From: Desmonostoc muscorum FACHB-395
Lineage (GTDB): Bacteria; Cyanobacteriota; Cyanobacteriia; Cyanobacteriales; Nostocaceae
DNA length: 64,000 bases
Direction: 5' to 3'
Assembly: GCF_014698035.1 (NCBI RefSeq)
Contig: NZ_JACJSF010000008.1
Coordinates: 114,013-178,012 of the forward strand
Shown: piece after piece, positions 43,242-52,309 of the stretch
How the letters are laid out: every line of letters starts with the position of its first letter
Position numbering within the stretch: position 1 is the stretch's first letter
The notes under the pieces: generated by a model
Database searches by the model: none
What the model was told of the DNA's origin: nothing
What the model saw: the letters and a program-made list of their open reading frames with translations, nothing else
Translations under genes and position numbers: made by a program

Positions 43242-44807
43242 TTAGCTTCTTACTGGTGGGTTAATTTCAAAATGAATATGGTTGTCGTGACCATTTAGAG
43301 AAACACAAAGTCCCTCTTTAATTAGCTGTTGATCGTTGAAAAAGACCGCCCTTACCAGCTTTTGATTAGTAATAGACTTGAGAATAGCTCGTGCAGCATC
43401 GCGATCGTAGTTAGAACTTGACCAAACAATACCACCAAAATTTCCATTTTTTTGGGGTAAGTAAATATCGCACATCATGCCAGTTTCATGTCCATGATGA
43501 TCGGGAGTATCGCCTCCATGAGGAAGACTAACATCGTTAATTGCAAATGGAGCGGCTAGGGGATGAGTATTACGATAACTGTTTTGATAATCTTGGGCAA
43601 TTTTTTTAATCACATCAGCTAACCAGTGTGTTCCAAAATCGTGGTTATCTTGAGTATCTTCCAGTTCACCGTTAACTAAACCATTATTCGGGTCACTTTT
43701 GGGCATCAACTCCCACCGTGGTGCATTAGCTGCTTGCAACCATCGATGAGTTATTCCACCAACATCAACTCTACCATCACCATTAACAGTACTGCGACCG
43801 GCAATAATTGATTGAAATAGTTTGATCGCGTCAAATAGTCCTCTGTCTCTGTCTGCACTGTCAGGATCGCCTACCCATTTGTAGCCTAGCTCATACAATC
43901 GCCCCTTAATAGCCTTAACATCAGCAGCTTTATTGACTCCGCCAATTCCCACACTACCATCGAGTTTAATTACCTTCGCTCCTGGTAAGCTGGATGCTGT
44001 AGGTTGTTGAGTGTTCTCATCGTCCTTGTGATCAAAAGGAACAACAACTTTAATGGGGATTTCTAGAGTTTGATCGTCAACAGTAATTATCATCCGGCGA
44101 TCGCCTGCTTGCTTAAAGACGAAATCAAATTGCCATTTGCCATCCTGACTAATTGCTACACTTAGAGCTGGAGATTTATCGTCGCTCGTAATCGACAAAA
44201 CTTTGCCACTGTCGGTTAAAGGTGCTACGCCTTCAACCCTGAAATTTTGCCCTAATTCAACTTCTTTTGGCACACGAATTAACTGAAGTTGTACCACTGA
44301 AGCGGGAATGGTAACTCCACCTGCATTAGCCAGTAACTTCTGTGCCTCTGGAAGCAAGTCTACAACTTTACTGATATATTTAGGATCGGATGAATAGCCT
44401 TTAGCCTTGAGAAAGCCAAGGAAATTTTCTGGTGTATTAGTATACTCCTCTAAACCTTTATATGGTGTGCGAGTTAAAAACTTCCAATAACCAATAATAA
44501 AAGCGTCTATATCCGTAAATTTACAGAACTCAACTTCTTCTGGTTCAGAAGGAACCTTGATTTTTAACGGTTCGGCAAACCCTTTCATATCAGGAATTCG
44601 CCATTTTAATCCCGCAAAATTGTTAGCATTGACAGCAAGGTCGCTTTTACCTCTGCTGGACTCTAGTAACCATTGAGCAAGGGTGACTTCTTTTAAAATT
44701 TGCCGATTAATATCAGTAATTTTTGCACTTTCAATACCAACTTTTGCAAATACTTTGACTAAATCTTTGTTGGAATAATTGTTTACTAAATCATCTAGTA
44801 ATGGCAT
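43242..44807 (-). CDS. Multidomain peptidoglycan hydrolase (GH73 glucosaminidase + LAS-type peptidase)
   Basis: A 521-residue cell-wall lytic protein. Residues 1-165 resemble a GH73 beta-N-acetylglucosaminidase, with the catalytic Glu in TLAQWLLESSRGKSDLAV (E49) and NNFAGLKW. A beta-rich segment follows (170-270), then a peptidoglycan-binding-like domain (about 285-365; VKAIKGRLYELGYK and DAIKLFQSII). The last 150 residues look like a MepA/LAS metallopeptidase, with HHGHETGMMCDIYLP and NGHDNHIHFEI (H510 and H512). No signal peptide is seen, as in phage or toxin-like lysins. The amidase gene lies 90 bp upstream on the same strand; the two probably act as a set. Confidence 0.78.
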   Translation of the reverse strand: MPLLDDLVNNYSNKDLVKVFAKVGIESAKITDINRQILKEVTLAQWLLESSRGKSDLAVNANNFAGLKWRIPDMKGFAEPLKIKVPSEPEEVEFCKFTDIDAFIIGYWKFLTRTPYKGLEEYTNTPENFLGFLKAKGYSSDPKYISKVVDLLPEAQKLLANAGGVTIPASVVQLQLIRVPKEVELGQNFRVEGVAPLTDSGKVLSITSDDKSPALSVAISQDGKWQFDFVFKQAGDRRMIITVDDQTLEIPIKVVVPFDHKDDENTQQPTASSLPGAKVIKLDGSVGIGGVNKAADVKAIKGRLYELGYKWVGDPDSADRDRGLFDAIKLFQSIIAGRSTVNGDGRVDVGGITHRWLQAANAPRWELMPKSDPNNGLVNGELEDTQDNHDFGTHWLADVIKKIAQDYQNSYRNTHPLAAPFAINDVSLPHGGDTPDHHGHETGMMCDIYLPQKNGNFGGIVWSSSNYDRDAARAILKSITNQKLVRAVFFNDQQLIKEGLCVSLNGHDNHIHFEINPPVRS

Positions 44808-44897
44808 GGATTTTTCCTTTAAAAACTATTTGTATAACCCCGATTTATTAGATAAGTCGGGGTTGTAGATGTTAACCAATGATTGAAATAGAACTAG

Positions 44898-45659
44898 TTA
44901 ATCTTTTTCTATAACTTTGGCATGTCCAGCATAAACAAAATGCTCGTTTCGGTTTCCTTTACTTTGATCGGGCCACTTAACCGAATAATGATTTTCTTCA
45001 AAAATTACATCCAAAATTGGGTAATCTCCTGGTTCAATCTCAAAGATAGAATCTTTTGGTAAGTCTGATGCCTGTTCTGTAGAAGGCTTTAAGAAAGTTT
45101 TAGTTGTAATTTCCAAAACGTATTTCTTATCATTTTTAGGTTCTTTAGGTTTTGGCTGACCTATTAATCCATCTTTAATTGCTTCTGCCATTTTTTCAAC
45201 ATCGAATAGATCCATATCTACTTTGGCATCACAAAAGCAACACTCAATTAAAATAGCTGGCATTTGTGTATTCTTCAGAACAAAGAAACCTGTATCTTTC
45301 ACCCCTCTATTATAAAAACCAAGTTGAACAATTTCTTTGAGAACTGATTCCGCAATCCCTTGTGATGCGTTACTAATGGCATAAATTTCTGTGCCATGAG
45401 CTTTAGCGTTAAATTTATTAAAGTGAATCGAAACATAGACATTAACGTTATTGGCATTTGCCTTATTAGTTCGTTGTCTCAGAGAATCGGTTACGCTGCT
45501 AGCGCTTGTAGGAGTGCAATCGATGGCGGTATGATTTGCTGCTCTGAGTTTTTGTATCAATTGTGTACCAACTGCTTTAGTTAAAGCATCTTCTTGTTTG
45601 ATGCCTGTTGCTCCTGTATCTGGAGGACAGTTGTGTCCCATATCAATACCAAATTTCAT
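44898..45659 (-). CDS. N-acetylmuramoyl-L-alanine amidase (amidase_3)
   Basis: A 253-residue zinc amidase cutting between MurNAc and L-Ala of peptidoglycan. Ligands and catalytic residue fit amidase_3: H9 (IDMGHNC), E23 (IKQEDALT), H79 (VSIHFN) and E139 (AILIECCF). There is no signal peptide, so secretion by another route, release by lysis, or a non-classical pathway is implied. The C-terminal 75 residues are an extra beta-rich domain (KKYVLEITTKTFLKPSTEQ) that may bind the wall. It precedes the multidomain lysin on the same strand. Together they resemble a phage or prophage lysis module without the holin. Confidence 0.85.
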   Translation of the reverse strand: MKFGIDMGHNCPPDTGATGIKQEDALTKAVGTQLIQKLRAANHTAIDCTPTSASSVTDSLRQRTNKANANNVNVYVSIHFNKFNAKAHGTEIYAISNASQGIAESVLKEIVQLGFYNRGVKDTGFFVLKNTQMPAILIECCFCDAKVDMDLFDVEKMAEAIKDGLIGQPKPKEPKNDKKYVLEITTKTFLKPSTEQASDLPKDSIFEIEPGDYPILDVIFEENHYSVKWPDQSKGNRNEHFVYAGHAKVIEKD

Positions 45660-45855
45660 CTTGCTGATTTCCTTTTTATACTTTGAGATGTAAGCATAAT
45701 TTAATTACACTGTATTAATTATTAGCTTAAATATAAGCGCTCTGTCGGTGAGATAAAGTGAGTTTTTGCTGTAAATAAATGTGACATTTTACGTAAAAAT
45801 ATCATTTCAAGAAGATATTTCTTAAGTTCAACGTAGAAATAAAGCAGGCTCACCC

Positions 45856-46131
45856 ATGACAGCACAAGAGGCGCTGAATCTAGTCGATACTCTTTTATGC
45901 TCTACCTTTGGGCAAAGACTCAATGATGTTCAATCTGTGGTTTTGTTAGAAAGTTGGCTAGGACACACTTATGCGGAAATTGCGGAGCAGATAAGTTATG
46001 AACACGACTATATCAAACAAGTGGGTTCTCAGTTGTGGCGATCGCTTTCTCAGGTAATTGGTGAAGAGGTTTGTAAAAAAAATATCCAATCTGTTTTACG
46101 TCGTTACCAGCAGTCTCAAAGGCTTGGATAA
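45856..46131 (+). CDS. Small protein consisting of a vMAP-type N-terminal HTH domain
   Basis: A 91-residue protein matching the HTH-like domain that normally begins large vWA-MoxR-associated, TIR- or NB-ARC/WD40-type proteins of cyanobacteria. It shows TAQEALNLVDTLLCSTFGQR, LNDVQSVVLLESWLGHTYAE and IAEQISYEHDYIKQVGSQLW, and ends LRRYQQSQRLG. The usual ATPase or repeat domains do not follow; after 46131 the frame ends and holB lies on the other strand. It may be an independent adapter, or a fragment of a larger protein. A Shine-Dalgarno is not obvious. Confidence 0.7.
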   Translation: MTAQEALNLVDTLLCSTFGQRLNDVQSVVLLESWLGHTYAEIAEQISYEHDYIKQVGSQLWRSLSQVIGEEVCKKNIQSVLRRYQQSQRLG

Positions 46132-46191
46132 TTGAAGAGCGATGTCTACGACGGACTATGACATTTGTAAAAAAGTTTGTGAATACAATTT

Positions 46192-47139
46192 TTATTTTTG
46201 ACATATAGATAAAAGCAGACATTCCCAAACTAGCCTGGGTTGAGCGTAAGCAAGCAAGTATTTACGAGATTGTTCTAGCTGATTAATAATACTGGGTTGA
46301 TGCCAACGCTGCCAGTAGAATTGCTGAAGATAATCAACTAACCACAATTGGGCTTCTGTATCTAAATCCTTATCAATTTTCTTGGCTAACTCCAAGGCTT
46401 TGCGGTAGGAAGCAGGGGCTTTTTTCAAATCTTCGAGTAACTCCGGGGGAATAGTTTGTAATTGCTCGTAAGATGCGATCGCACTTCCAGCACTGCCAGC
46501 TGCTATACTCAGCACTGCCTGATTTTGTAAAATTTCTTGATGATTTGTTTGTGTAAGTACAACAGCCAAAGACTGTGCATCTAAGCGATAAAAAGGAATG
46601 CGTTGACAGCGTGACACCAAAGTTGGCAAAACAGACTCAGGTGTAGGTGCAATTAAAATTAACGTCGCCTGTCCTGGTTCTTCCAAGGTTTTAAGTAAAG
46701 CATTGGCTGCGGCTTCTGCCATTGTTTGGGCTTCTTCCAGCACCACCACATTCCTTGGCGCTTCCAAAGGCGGACGACTTAAAAACTCGGTAATTTCCCG
46801 AATTTGCTCTAGCCGAATTACAGGTGGTGCTTTACGCTTAAGTCCTTTCTCAAGCGCTTCTGCTGCTGTTAATCGTTGTCCCTGGTATTGGTACGTCGGT
46901 TGCACCCACAACAAAGCTGGATGGTTCCCCTGACGCAAACGGTTTTGTAAAGCCGTTGTGACTCCCATCTCACTAGAAAATAGCAATTCTATAAAGCACT
47001 TTGCTGCTAAACTTCTTCCTACACCATCTGGCCCCACAAATAGATACGCTGGAGCAACCCGGTTTTGTCTGACAGCCTGAGTCAGTAATTCTATGGCTTG
47101 CGGTTGTCCTACGAGTCCTGCAAATGGGTCAATAGTCAT
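46192..47139 (-). CDS. holB: DNA polymerase III subunit delta'
   Basis: A clamp-loader subunit of 315 residues. The AAA+ start has the Walker A-like VGPDGVGRS (about 36-43), in which Arg replaces the usual Lys, consistent with delta' being a non-hydrolysing subunit. The zinc-ribbon cysteines of E. coli HolB are absent, as is common in cyanobacteria. It ends in a helical C-terminal domain (LWLVDYLQQFYWQRW). An SRC-like motif is at LVSRCQRIPF. Monocistronic in view of its neighbours; the start at 47139 gives MTIDPFAGLVGQPQAIELL, typical of the family. Confidence 0.93.
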   Translation of the reverse strand: MTIDPFAGLVGQPQAIELLTQAVRQNRVAPAYLFVGPDGVGRSLAAKCFIELLFSSEMGVTTALQNRLRQGNHPALLWVQPTYQYQGQRLTAAEALEKGLKRKAPPVIRLEQIREITEFLSRPPLEAPRNVVVLEEAQTMAEAAANALLKTLEEPGQATLILIAPTPESVLPTLVSRCQRIPFYRLDAQSLAVVLTQTNHQEILQNQAVLSIAAGSAGSAIASYEQLQTIPPELLEDLKKAPASYRKALELAKKIDKDLDTEAQLWLVDYLQQFYWQRWHQPSIINQLEQSRKYLLAYAQPRLVWECLLLSICQK

Positions 47140-47569
47140 TAGTTAATTGTAGAGTGACATTCTCACTTCTACAAGGATTTTGGGATACAAAGCAGTTCTC
47201 ATCTCATACCTTGAGAGAAGCCCTTATACTATTTCACTTTAAAGTTAGTACAAATAGGCAGCAGGGGGAAAGAGTTAGAGACAAATCATTTGTATCAGGT
47301 ATTTCGAGAAATGATATTACGTGTATGGAATAGGGTATAAAGTTGTGCATTTATACTTGTGTTGATAGCAATAAACTTTTGATATTTAATAGCTGTTTTC
47401 TAGGTATTCAGCTCCTAAAAGATAATCTTTTTTTAGCTCCTGCACTTATCTAGCAAGTATACTTTAAAGTAATTTAAACCTTAGCCAATATTCATTAAGA
47501 AAAGCAAACATTGCCAAACATTTTTTCGGTTTTCGATAAGCTGAATAAATAAAGGATGGATAAAAATAC

Positions 47570-47713
47570 GGGAGCATCCAAATTTTTCAAAAAATCACGA
47601 AATTAACGCAAAAATCCTTTATAAATCTCTTGATGTTGTGTTATTTACGGTTCGTTTATTAATTCTCTGATTCCTGTCTGAATGCAGCACAATAGCAAAA
47701 TTGGGGATGCTCC
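47570..47713. repeat. MITE-like element, family 4 (GGGAGCATCC ends)
   Basis: gggagcatccaaattttt at the left and aaaattggggatgctcc at the right frame 144 bp. The interior contains aattaacgcaaaaatccttt. It lies in the 925-bp gap between holB and the oxidoreductase gene; the rest of the gap (47140-48064) shows no gene. Confidence 0.78.
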
Positions 47714-48064
47714 TTAACAAGACTGAGATTATTAAATTATCTTCTGCTAACTATCTGCAAGCCTTGGCAAAAATTCATAGCTAAGTTAAGTGGCTGCTTT
47801 AAACATTCTTCAAGGCATCTAAATGTTAGCTAAATTATTCGCTAAACCTTTTGATATTTAGCGATGCAGGAATTACCATTATCACCGAGAAAAATCCTTA
47901 CACCTTATATCCAATGGCTCTTCTACCTGATTTTTCTTAAATAAAATCTACAGATTTAGGTGAAGATGCGCTGAGTATTTTGGCATTTCTAAAACTACAA
48001 GAACGGTGATAAAAAGTCATAACACCGAAATCAATAGAAATCAAAATTGCCAAAGGAGGCTGAT

Positions 48065-49630
48065 ATGGAAATCTTCGACTATGTGATTCTGGGAGCCGGG
48101 CTAGGTGGACTTTCGGCCGCAGCCTGTTTAACTCGACAAGGCTATCGGGTAGTAGTTCTAGAGCAACATTATTTACCTGGCGGATGCTGTCACACCTTTG
48201 ATTACGGGGAATACCGTTTTTGTGCTGACGTGCATTACATCTCTCAATGTGGTTCTGGTCAGACCATAACTCAATTCCTCGACTATATTCATCAAAATGT
48301 ACCTTTTAATAGTCTCGATTCTGACTGCATTGATCGAGTCATCACACCAGAGACGGATTTCAAAATTCCTTTGGGATGGGAAAATTTGCGATCGCGTTTA
48401 CTCTCCACATTTCCAGAAGAAGCTGGTGCGATTAACCATTACTGCAATGAAATTCAGCAACTCCACCAAGAAATTCGCAACCTAGTGCAGGAGGTACGCT
48501 GGTACGATCAAAAGTTGTCTGACTGGTTAAAACTACCAAAATATTTGAATTTATTTTGGAAGCGGAATTGGACACTGCAAGATTTGTATAACCATGTCGG
48601 ATTATCGCCTAAACTGCAAGCAGTACTGGCGGGGCAAAGTGGCGACTATGCACTACCACCGCAGGAAATTGCACTACTCACCCATACTTCCTTAGTTTGG
48701 GACTACTCAGAAGGCGCTTATTATCCAAAACATCACTTCAAACACCTTGTTGACACCATTGCACAGGTAATTACCGCAGGTGGAGGTGTTATCAAGTACT
48801 CAACCCCGGTGAGCCATATTCAAGTTAGCAACCATAGTGTCCTTAGTGTCCTTGCTGATGGTAATAGCTATCACGCCAGCAAAGCTTATATCAGCGACCT
48901 CGACCCCAAATTAACAGTGGAGTTAATGCATGATATTACAGCTTTGAGTCAAAAAGAGCATCAACGCCTCACTAGTTACCAATACTCAGCCAGTGCTTTT
49001 AATATCTACCTGGGTTTAGATAGCCGCTTCGATCCTCAACGCTACGGCATTGGTAACTGGAATGTTTGGTATTATCCCACAGGCGATCTGAACAGAGAAT
49101 ATCAACAACAATTAGAAGGTGACTTTAGCCAACCGTGGATTTTCCTCTCTTGTCCAACTATGAAATCTAGCGAACCAGGGATGGGGCCAGAGGGACATCA
49201 TGTATTAGAAATTGCTACTGTCTGTTCTTATGAACCATTTGAACATCTGTACAAAAGCAACCCAAAAGCGTATAAAGCCAAAAAGCGAGAATTTTATCAG
49301 CAGATTATGACAAGTGTGCGAGATTTTATTCCCGATGTAGACAAATATGCCCGGATGAAAGTTTACGGTACACCTACCACCAGCGAATTTTATTTAGGAC
49401 AACCGCAAGGTAATATTTATGGTGCGAAATTAGTACCTAAACAGGTTGGTTTAAATCGTCTGGGATATACGACAGAGTTACCTAATCTCTTTTTGGTAGG
49501 GGCGAGTGCCGGGTATCCAAGTGTACCAGGTGTAATTGGCAATGGGATGGATGTTGTCGAACTGCTGACAGGACAATCGGTATGGCACAAAGCAGCTGAA
49601 AGACCTCAGTCTTTGGTGGAAATTGGGTAA
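48065..49630 (+). CDS. FAD-dependent oxidoreductase (CrtISO/RetSat-like) 1
   Basis: A flavoprotein of 521 residues in the phytoene desaturase/carotene isomerase superfamily. The start is the ATG at 48065, preceded at 48052-48059 by a strong Shine-Dalgarno (aaaggagg). The dinucleotide fold is FDYVILGAGLGGLSAAACLT, followed by LPGGCCHTF. The C-terminal FAD motif is NLFLVGASAGYPSVPGVIGNG. The YDQKLSDWLKLPKYLNLFWK segment and the absence of the desaturase C-terminal pattern place it nearer RetSat/CrtISO-type isomerases and reductases. A polyene or lipid substrate is likely but not determined. A paralogue lies at 57716. Confidence 0.88.
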   Translation: MEIFDYVILGAGLGGLSAAACLTRQGYRVVVLEQHYLPGGCCHTFDYGEYRFCADVHYISQCGSGQTITQFLDYIHQNVPFNSLDSDCIDRVITPETDFKIPLGWENLRSRLLSTFPEEAGAINHYCNEIQQLHQEIRNLVQEVRWYDQKLSDWLKLPKYLNLFWKRNWTLQDLYNHVGLSPKLQAVLAGQSGDYALPPQEIALLTHTSLVWDYSEGAYYPKHHFKHLVDTIAQVITAGGGVIKYSTPVSHIQVSNHSVLSVLADGNSYHASKAYISDLDPKLTVELMHDITALSQKEHQRLTSYQYSASAFNIYLGLDSRFDPQRYGIGNWNVWYYPTGDLNREYQQQLEGDFSQPWIFLSCPTMKSSEPGMGPEGHHVLEIATVCSYEPFEHLYKSNPKAYKAKKREFYQQIMTSVRDFIPDVDKYARMKVYGTPTTSEFYLGQPQGNIYGAKLVPKQVGLNRLGYTTELPNLFLVGASAGYPSVPGVIGNGMDVVELLTGQSVWHKAAERPQSLVEIG

Positions 49631-49751
49631 GGAATTGTAGCTTTGATAAAGCGATATCTGTTTAGGCTTGCAGTTGTGATGACTGAGAAGGGATCGCTTT
49701 TACTTTATAAAAGGATGTTTGAAAAGTCTTCTTGTCGGTATCAAAAGTTCT

Positions 49752-49993
49752 AGATCCCCCTAAATCCCCCTTAAAAAGGGGGACTTTGATTCCAAGTTTC
49801 CCCCTTAAAAAGGCTACGGTGTACACACAAGTCGAATTACCCCCCTCAATCCCCCCTTGGAAAGGGGGGAAGCCGGAAATCTAGTTCCCTCCCCTTTACA
49901 AGGGGAGGGTTAGGGTGGGGTAAAAACCAGATTCGTAAACTACTCCAGACTTGTGTGTACACCGTAGCTTTTTAGGGGTGGTTAGGGGGATCT
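49752..49993. repeat. Outer palindromic element (AGATCCCCC ends) carrying a nested insertion
   Basis: agatccccctaaatcccc and its mirror ggttagggggatct bracket the block, with ccttaaaaaggggg internal palindromes. It is interrupted at 49813 by a different element. This G/C-poor-flank, C-run family recurs in Nostoc-type genomes. Confidence 0.65.
49813..49968. mobile_element. Nested MITE-like element with 21-bp perfect terminal inverted repeat
   Basis: gctacggtgtacacacaa plus three more bases at the left are matched exactly by the reverse complement at the right (49948-49968). The 156-bp element has no ORF of note and holds ccccctcaatccccc and ggggagggtta runs. It interrupts the outer repeat at 49752-49993, so it inserted later. 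Confidence 0.78.
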
Positions 49994-50084
49994 CAAAGTG
50001 CCTAAAGTCACAGCTAAACACTTTTCAAGCAACCTCTAAGACGTAGTAGGGGTAAAATCGTAACTTTACCTTTTTAAATGCAGA

Positions 50085-50265
50085 AGGATGCAATGGCATT
50101 ATTAGGCAATGCAATGCCATTGTCAGGCGATGCAATGGTATTGTAAGGCAACGCATTGGCATTGTCAGGCGATGCAATGACATTGTAAGGTGATGCATTG
50201 GCATTGTCGAGCGACGCATTGGCATTTTTAGGCAATGCAATAGCATTGTCGAGCGATGCATTGGC
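50085..50265. repeat. 21-bp tandem repeat array (about eight units)
   Basis: Units of aggcgatgcaatggcattgt plus c alternate with aggcaacgcattggcattgt plus c. A minus-strand ORF over the array (MHRSTMLLHCLKMPMRRSTM start) is an artefact of the repeats. The period and sequence resemble the array at 4345-4500. Confidence 0.85.
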
Positions 50266-50388
50266 TAAATTTGTAGTGTTTTAAACGTAGAGGGACGCAA
50301 ACAAAGCACAAAGCAAAGGTAGGCAGAGTCTTTTTGAAGAGAATTTGTTACAACAAATTTATGCAATGTTGTAATCAGGAAGTCTCAG

Positions 50389-50994
50389 ATGTCGCACAAA
50401 GAATTTATTTATTGTTGGCAAAAATGGTTACTTCCCATCGTGGTACGTATTGTAGTAACAATTTGTCTCACAGTAGGGGTGTTAGGCATTGTGGGAAGCA
50501 CTGCTTCTACAAGTAATGCTCAAGCTCTTTTTCCTGATTCTGTGACAGCTAATGCTCAACTAGTAAGTACCACTAAGCGTATTCAGGACAAACAGACACC
50601 ATCAAAATCAACACCGCTAAATGCTACTGTATATCATAGTCCCGAATGTAATTGTTGTGGTGGGTGGATTGACCACTTAAAGACACAAGGTTTTGAAATC
50701 ACAGACTTTTCCACGCCTGACATCGAAACGGTTAAACAAAAGTACAACGTACCGGATAATTTATCATCTTGCCACACAGCAATTGTTAATGGATATGTCA
50801 TTGAAGGACATGTTCCAGCAAACGACATCAAACGTTTGCTTCAAGAAAAGCCAAATGTTGTTGGTTTATCTGTTCCCCAAATGCCTGTAGGTACTCCTGG
50901 GATGGAGATGGGAAATCGAAAAGACCCGTTTACGGTGTTTGCCTTTGATGGCAATAAGTCAGTTGCGGTATTTAATAAATATCCATCTTCTTGA
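50389..50994 (+). CDS. DUF411-family exported metal-binding protein
   Basis: A 201-residue protein with an N-terminal membrane segment (about 14-38; VVRIVVTICLTVGVLGIVGS) acting as a signal or anchor. The DUF411 domain follows at about 80-190: NATVYHSPECNCCGGWIDHL at the start, DNLSSCHTAIVNGYVIEGHV in the middle and NVVGLSVPQMPVGTPGM near the end. The Cys cluster in ECNCCGGW and the following SSCHT fit a metal-binding thioredoxin-like fold; homologues lie near copper genes. No copper transporter is linked here. Shine-Dalgarno aggaag lies about 8 bp before the ATG. An alternative start upstream is out of frame. Confidence 0.88.
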   Translation: MSHKEFIYCWQKWLLPIVVRIVVTICLTVGVLGIVGSTASTSNAQALFPDSVTANAQLVSTTKRIQDKQTPSKSTPLNATVYHSPECNCCGGWIDHLKTQGFEITDFSTPDIETVKQKYNVPDNLSSCHTAIVNGYVIEGHVPANDIKRLLQEKPNVVGLSVPQMPVGTPGMEMGNRKDPFTVFAFDGNKSVAVFNKYPSS

Positions 50995-51112
50995 TATTAT
51001 CTCACTGGATTCAGAGGATGTTTTAAAAGTGGATTTTAATCTATCTTTAGCGATTAAAATGGTCAAAAGCTTTTAAAATATCCTTATATTATCTGAATCA
51101 GTGGTAGAAGAT

Positions 51113-52060
51113 TTACTGGTTAGAATCAGTTTTGATGAACTGGGATAAATGACTGAACCATCTCCCAAACCAGAAGCGAGATGCTATGGTTGAGACATTT
51201 TGAGAAAGAAGCTCAATCGCATGGTTACAATCTTGCAGGCTTGCATCAATTCCCATTGCGTGATAAATCCCGCGAGCATTGCAAAAGGCATTCATTGCTT
51301 CTGATTCGCGGTTGATTTTTTCTAGCACTAAACCCAAATTAAACCAGGAGTTTGCTTCTGCATTTTGGTCATCAAGATTCCTTCTAATCTCTAATGAATA
51401 TTGATGAAACTCAACCGCTCTTTGGTATTGTCCCAGAGCATTATAAGCACTTCCCAATCCACTTAAGGCCATGCCCTCCCCATTGCGATCGCTAATTAAT
51501 CTTGTCACTTCTAACCATTGGTGGTAAAGCTCAATTGCCAGTTGGTACTGCCCCAATGATTCATAAGTATTGCCCAAACTTCCTAGACAAATGGCTTCTC
51601 CAGTGCGATCGCCTGTTTTCCTAGTGATACTCAACCACTGGTGATAAAACTCAATCGCTTGGTCGTACTTGCCTAGGTATTCATAAGTATTGCCCAAACT
51701 TCCTAGACAAATGGCTTCTCCAGTGCGATCGCCTATTTTCCTGGTGATACTCAACCACTGGTGATAAAATTCGATTGCTCGCTGGTATTTCCCCAGTGAT
51801 TGGTAAGCGTTACCCAATCCAGACAAAGATTTGGCTTCTCCGAAGCGATCGCCTATTTCTTTCGCTATATCCAACCACTGCTGATAAAACTCAATTGCCA
51901 GGTGGTACTCCCCAATGGACTGATAAGCATTGCCCAAACTTGCTAAACAAATGACTTCACTGTTGCGATCGCCTATTTCTCTGGCTTTGTGCAAGCACCG
52001 CTTTTCAAACTCAATGGACTCGATGTTATTTAGGCTCCCTGTTCTAATTACTTCTGTCAT
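51113..52060 (-). CDS. Tetratricopeptide-repeat protein (Rapsyn/LGN-like)
   Basis: A 315-residue protein with six 40-residue TPR units of the tandem type (IGDRNSEVICLASLGNAYQS, then IGEYHLAIEFYQQWLDIAKE). Units 2-5 are highly similar at DNA level. The GDR-coding segment holds a GCGATCGC octamer every 120 bp (near 51486, 51606, 51726, 51846 and 51966). No other domain is attached, so it is probably a protein-interaction scaffold or a fragment of larger Nostoc TPR/CHAT proteins. The last 40 residues are not TPR. Standing alone, its function is unknown. Confidence 0.88.
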   Translation of the reverse strand: MTEVIRTGSLNNIESIEFEKRCLHKAREIGDRNSEVICLASLGNAYQSIGEYHLAIEFYQQWLDIAKEIGDRFGEAKSLSGLGNAYQSLGKYQRAIEFYHQWLSITRKIGDRTGEAICLGSLGNTYEYLGKYDQAIEFYHQWLSITRKTGDRTGEAICLGSLGNTYESLGQYQLAIELYHQWLEVTRLISDRNGEGMALSGLGSAYNALGQYQRAVEFHQYSLEIRRNLDDQNAEANSWFNLGLVLEKINRESEAMNAFCNARGIYHAMGIDASLQDCNHAIELLSQNVSTIASRFWFGRWFSHLSQFIKTDSNQ

Positions 52061-52309
52061 TCTCTATAGAAAACGAAATTTTTGCTTGATAGGTTGTTGA
52101 TTATACAATTTTCTGTGCCTTCAACACACAATAACAGAACTTATAAGTACAAGTTCTGTCAAAATCTAGGAATTGTTCTTCAATATGTAACTTTGTTTTA
52201 TACACCAGCGATCGCTGTGTATAAAATGCTTTTATTTATATTTGGTAAGAAGCACACGAGTATAGTATACTCACAAATTTGGCTTTAGAAAAAATATAAG
52301 AAAAACCAA

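Noticed and set aside
43242..45659. Complete prophage
   Set aside because: Only two lytic enzymes are present; no integrase, terminase, capsid, tail or holin gene was found in the surroundings.
50025..50261. Met/His/Leu-rich 78-codon ORF on the minus strand
   Set aside because: It is produced by the 21-bp tandem array in an open frame and has no protein character.
50085..50265. CRISPR array
   Set aside because: Contiguous degenerate units, no spacers, no cas genes.
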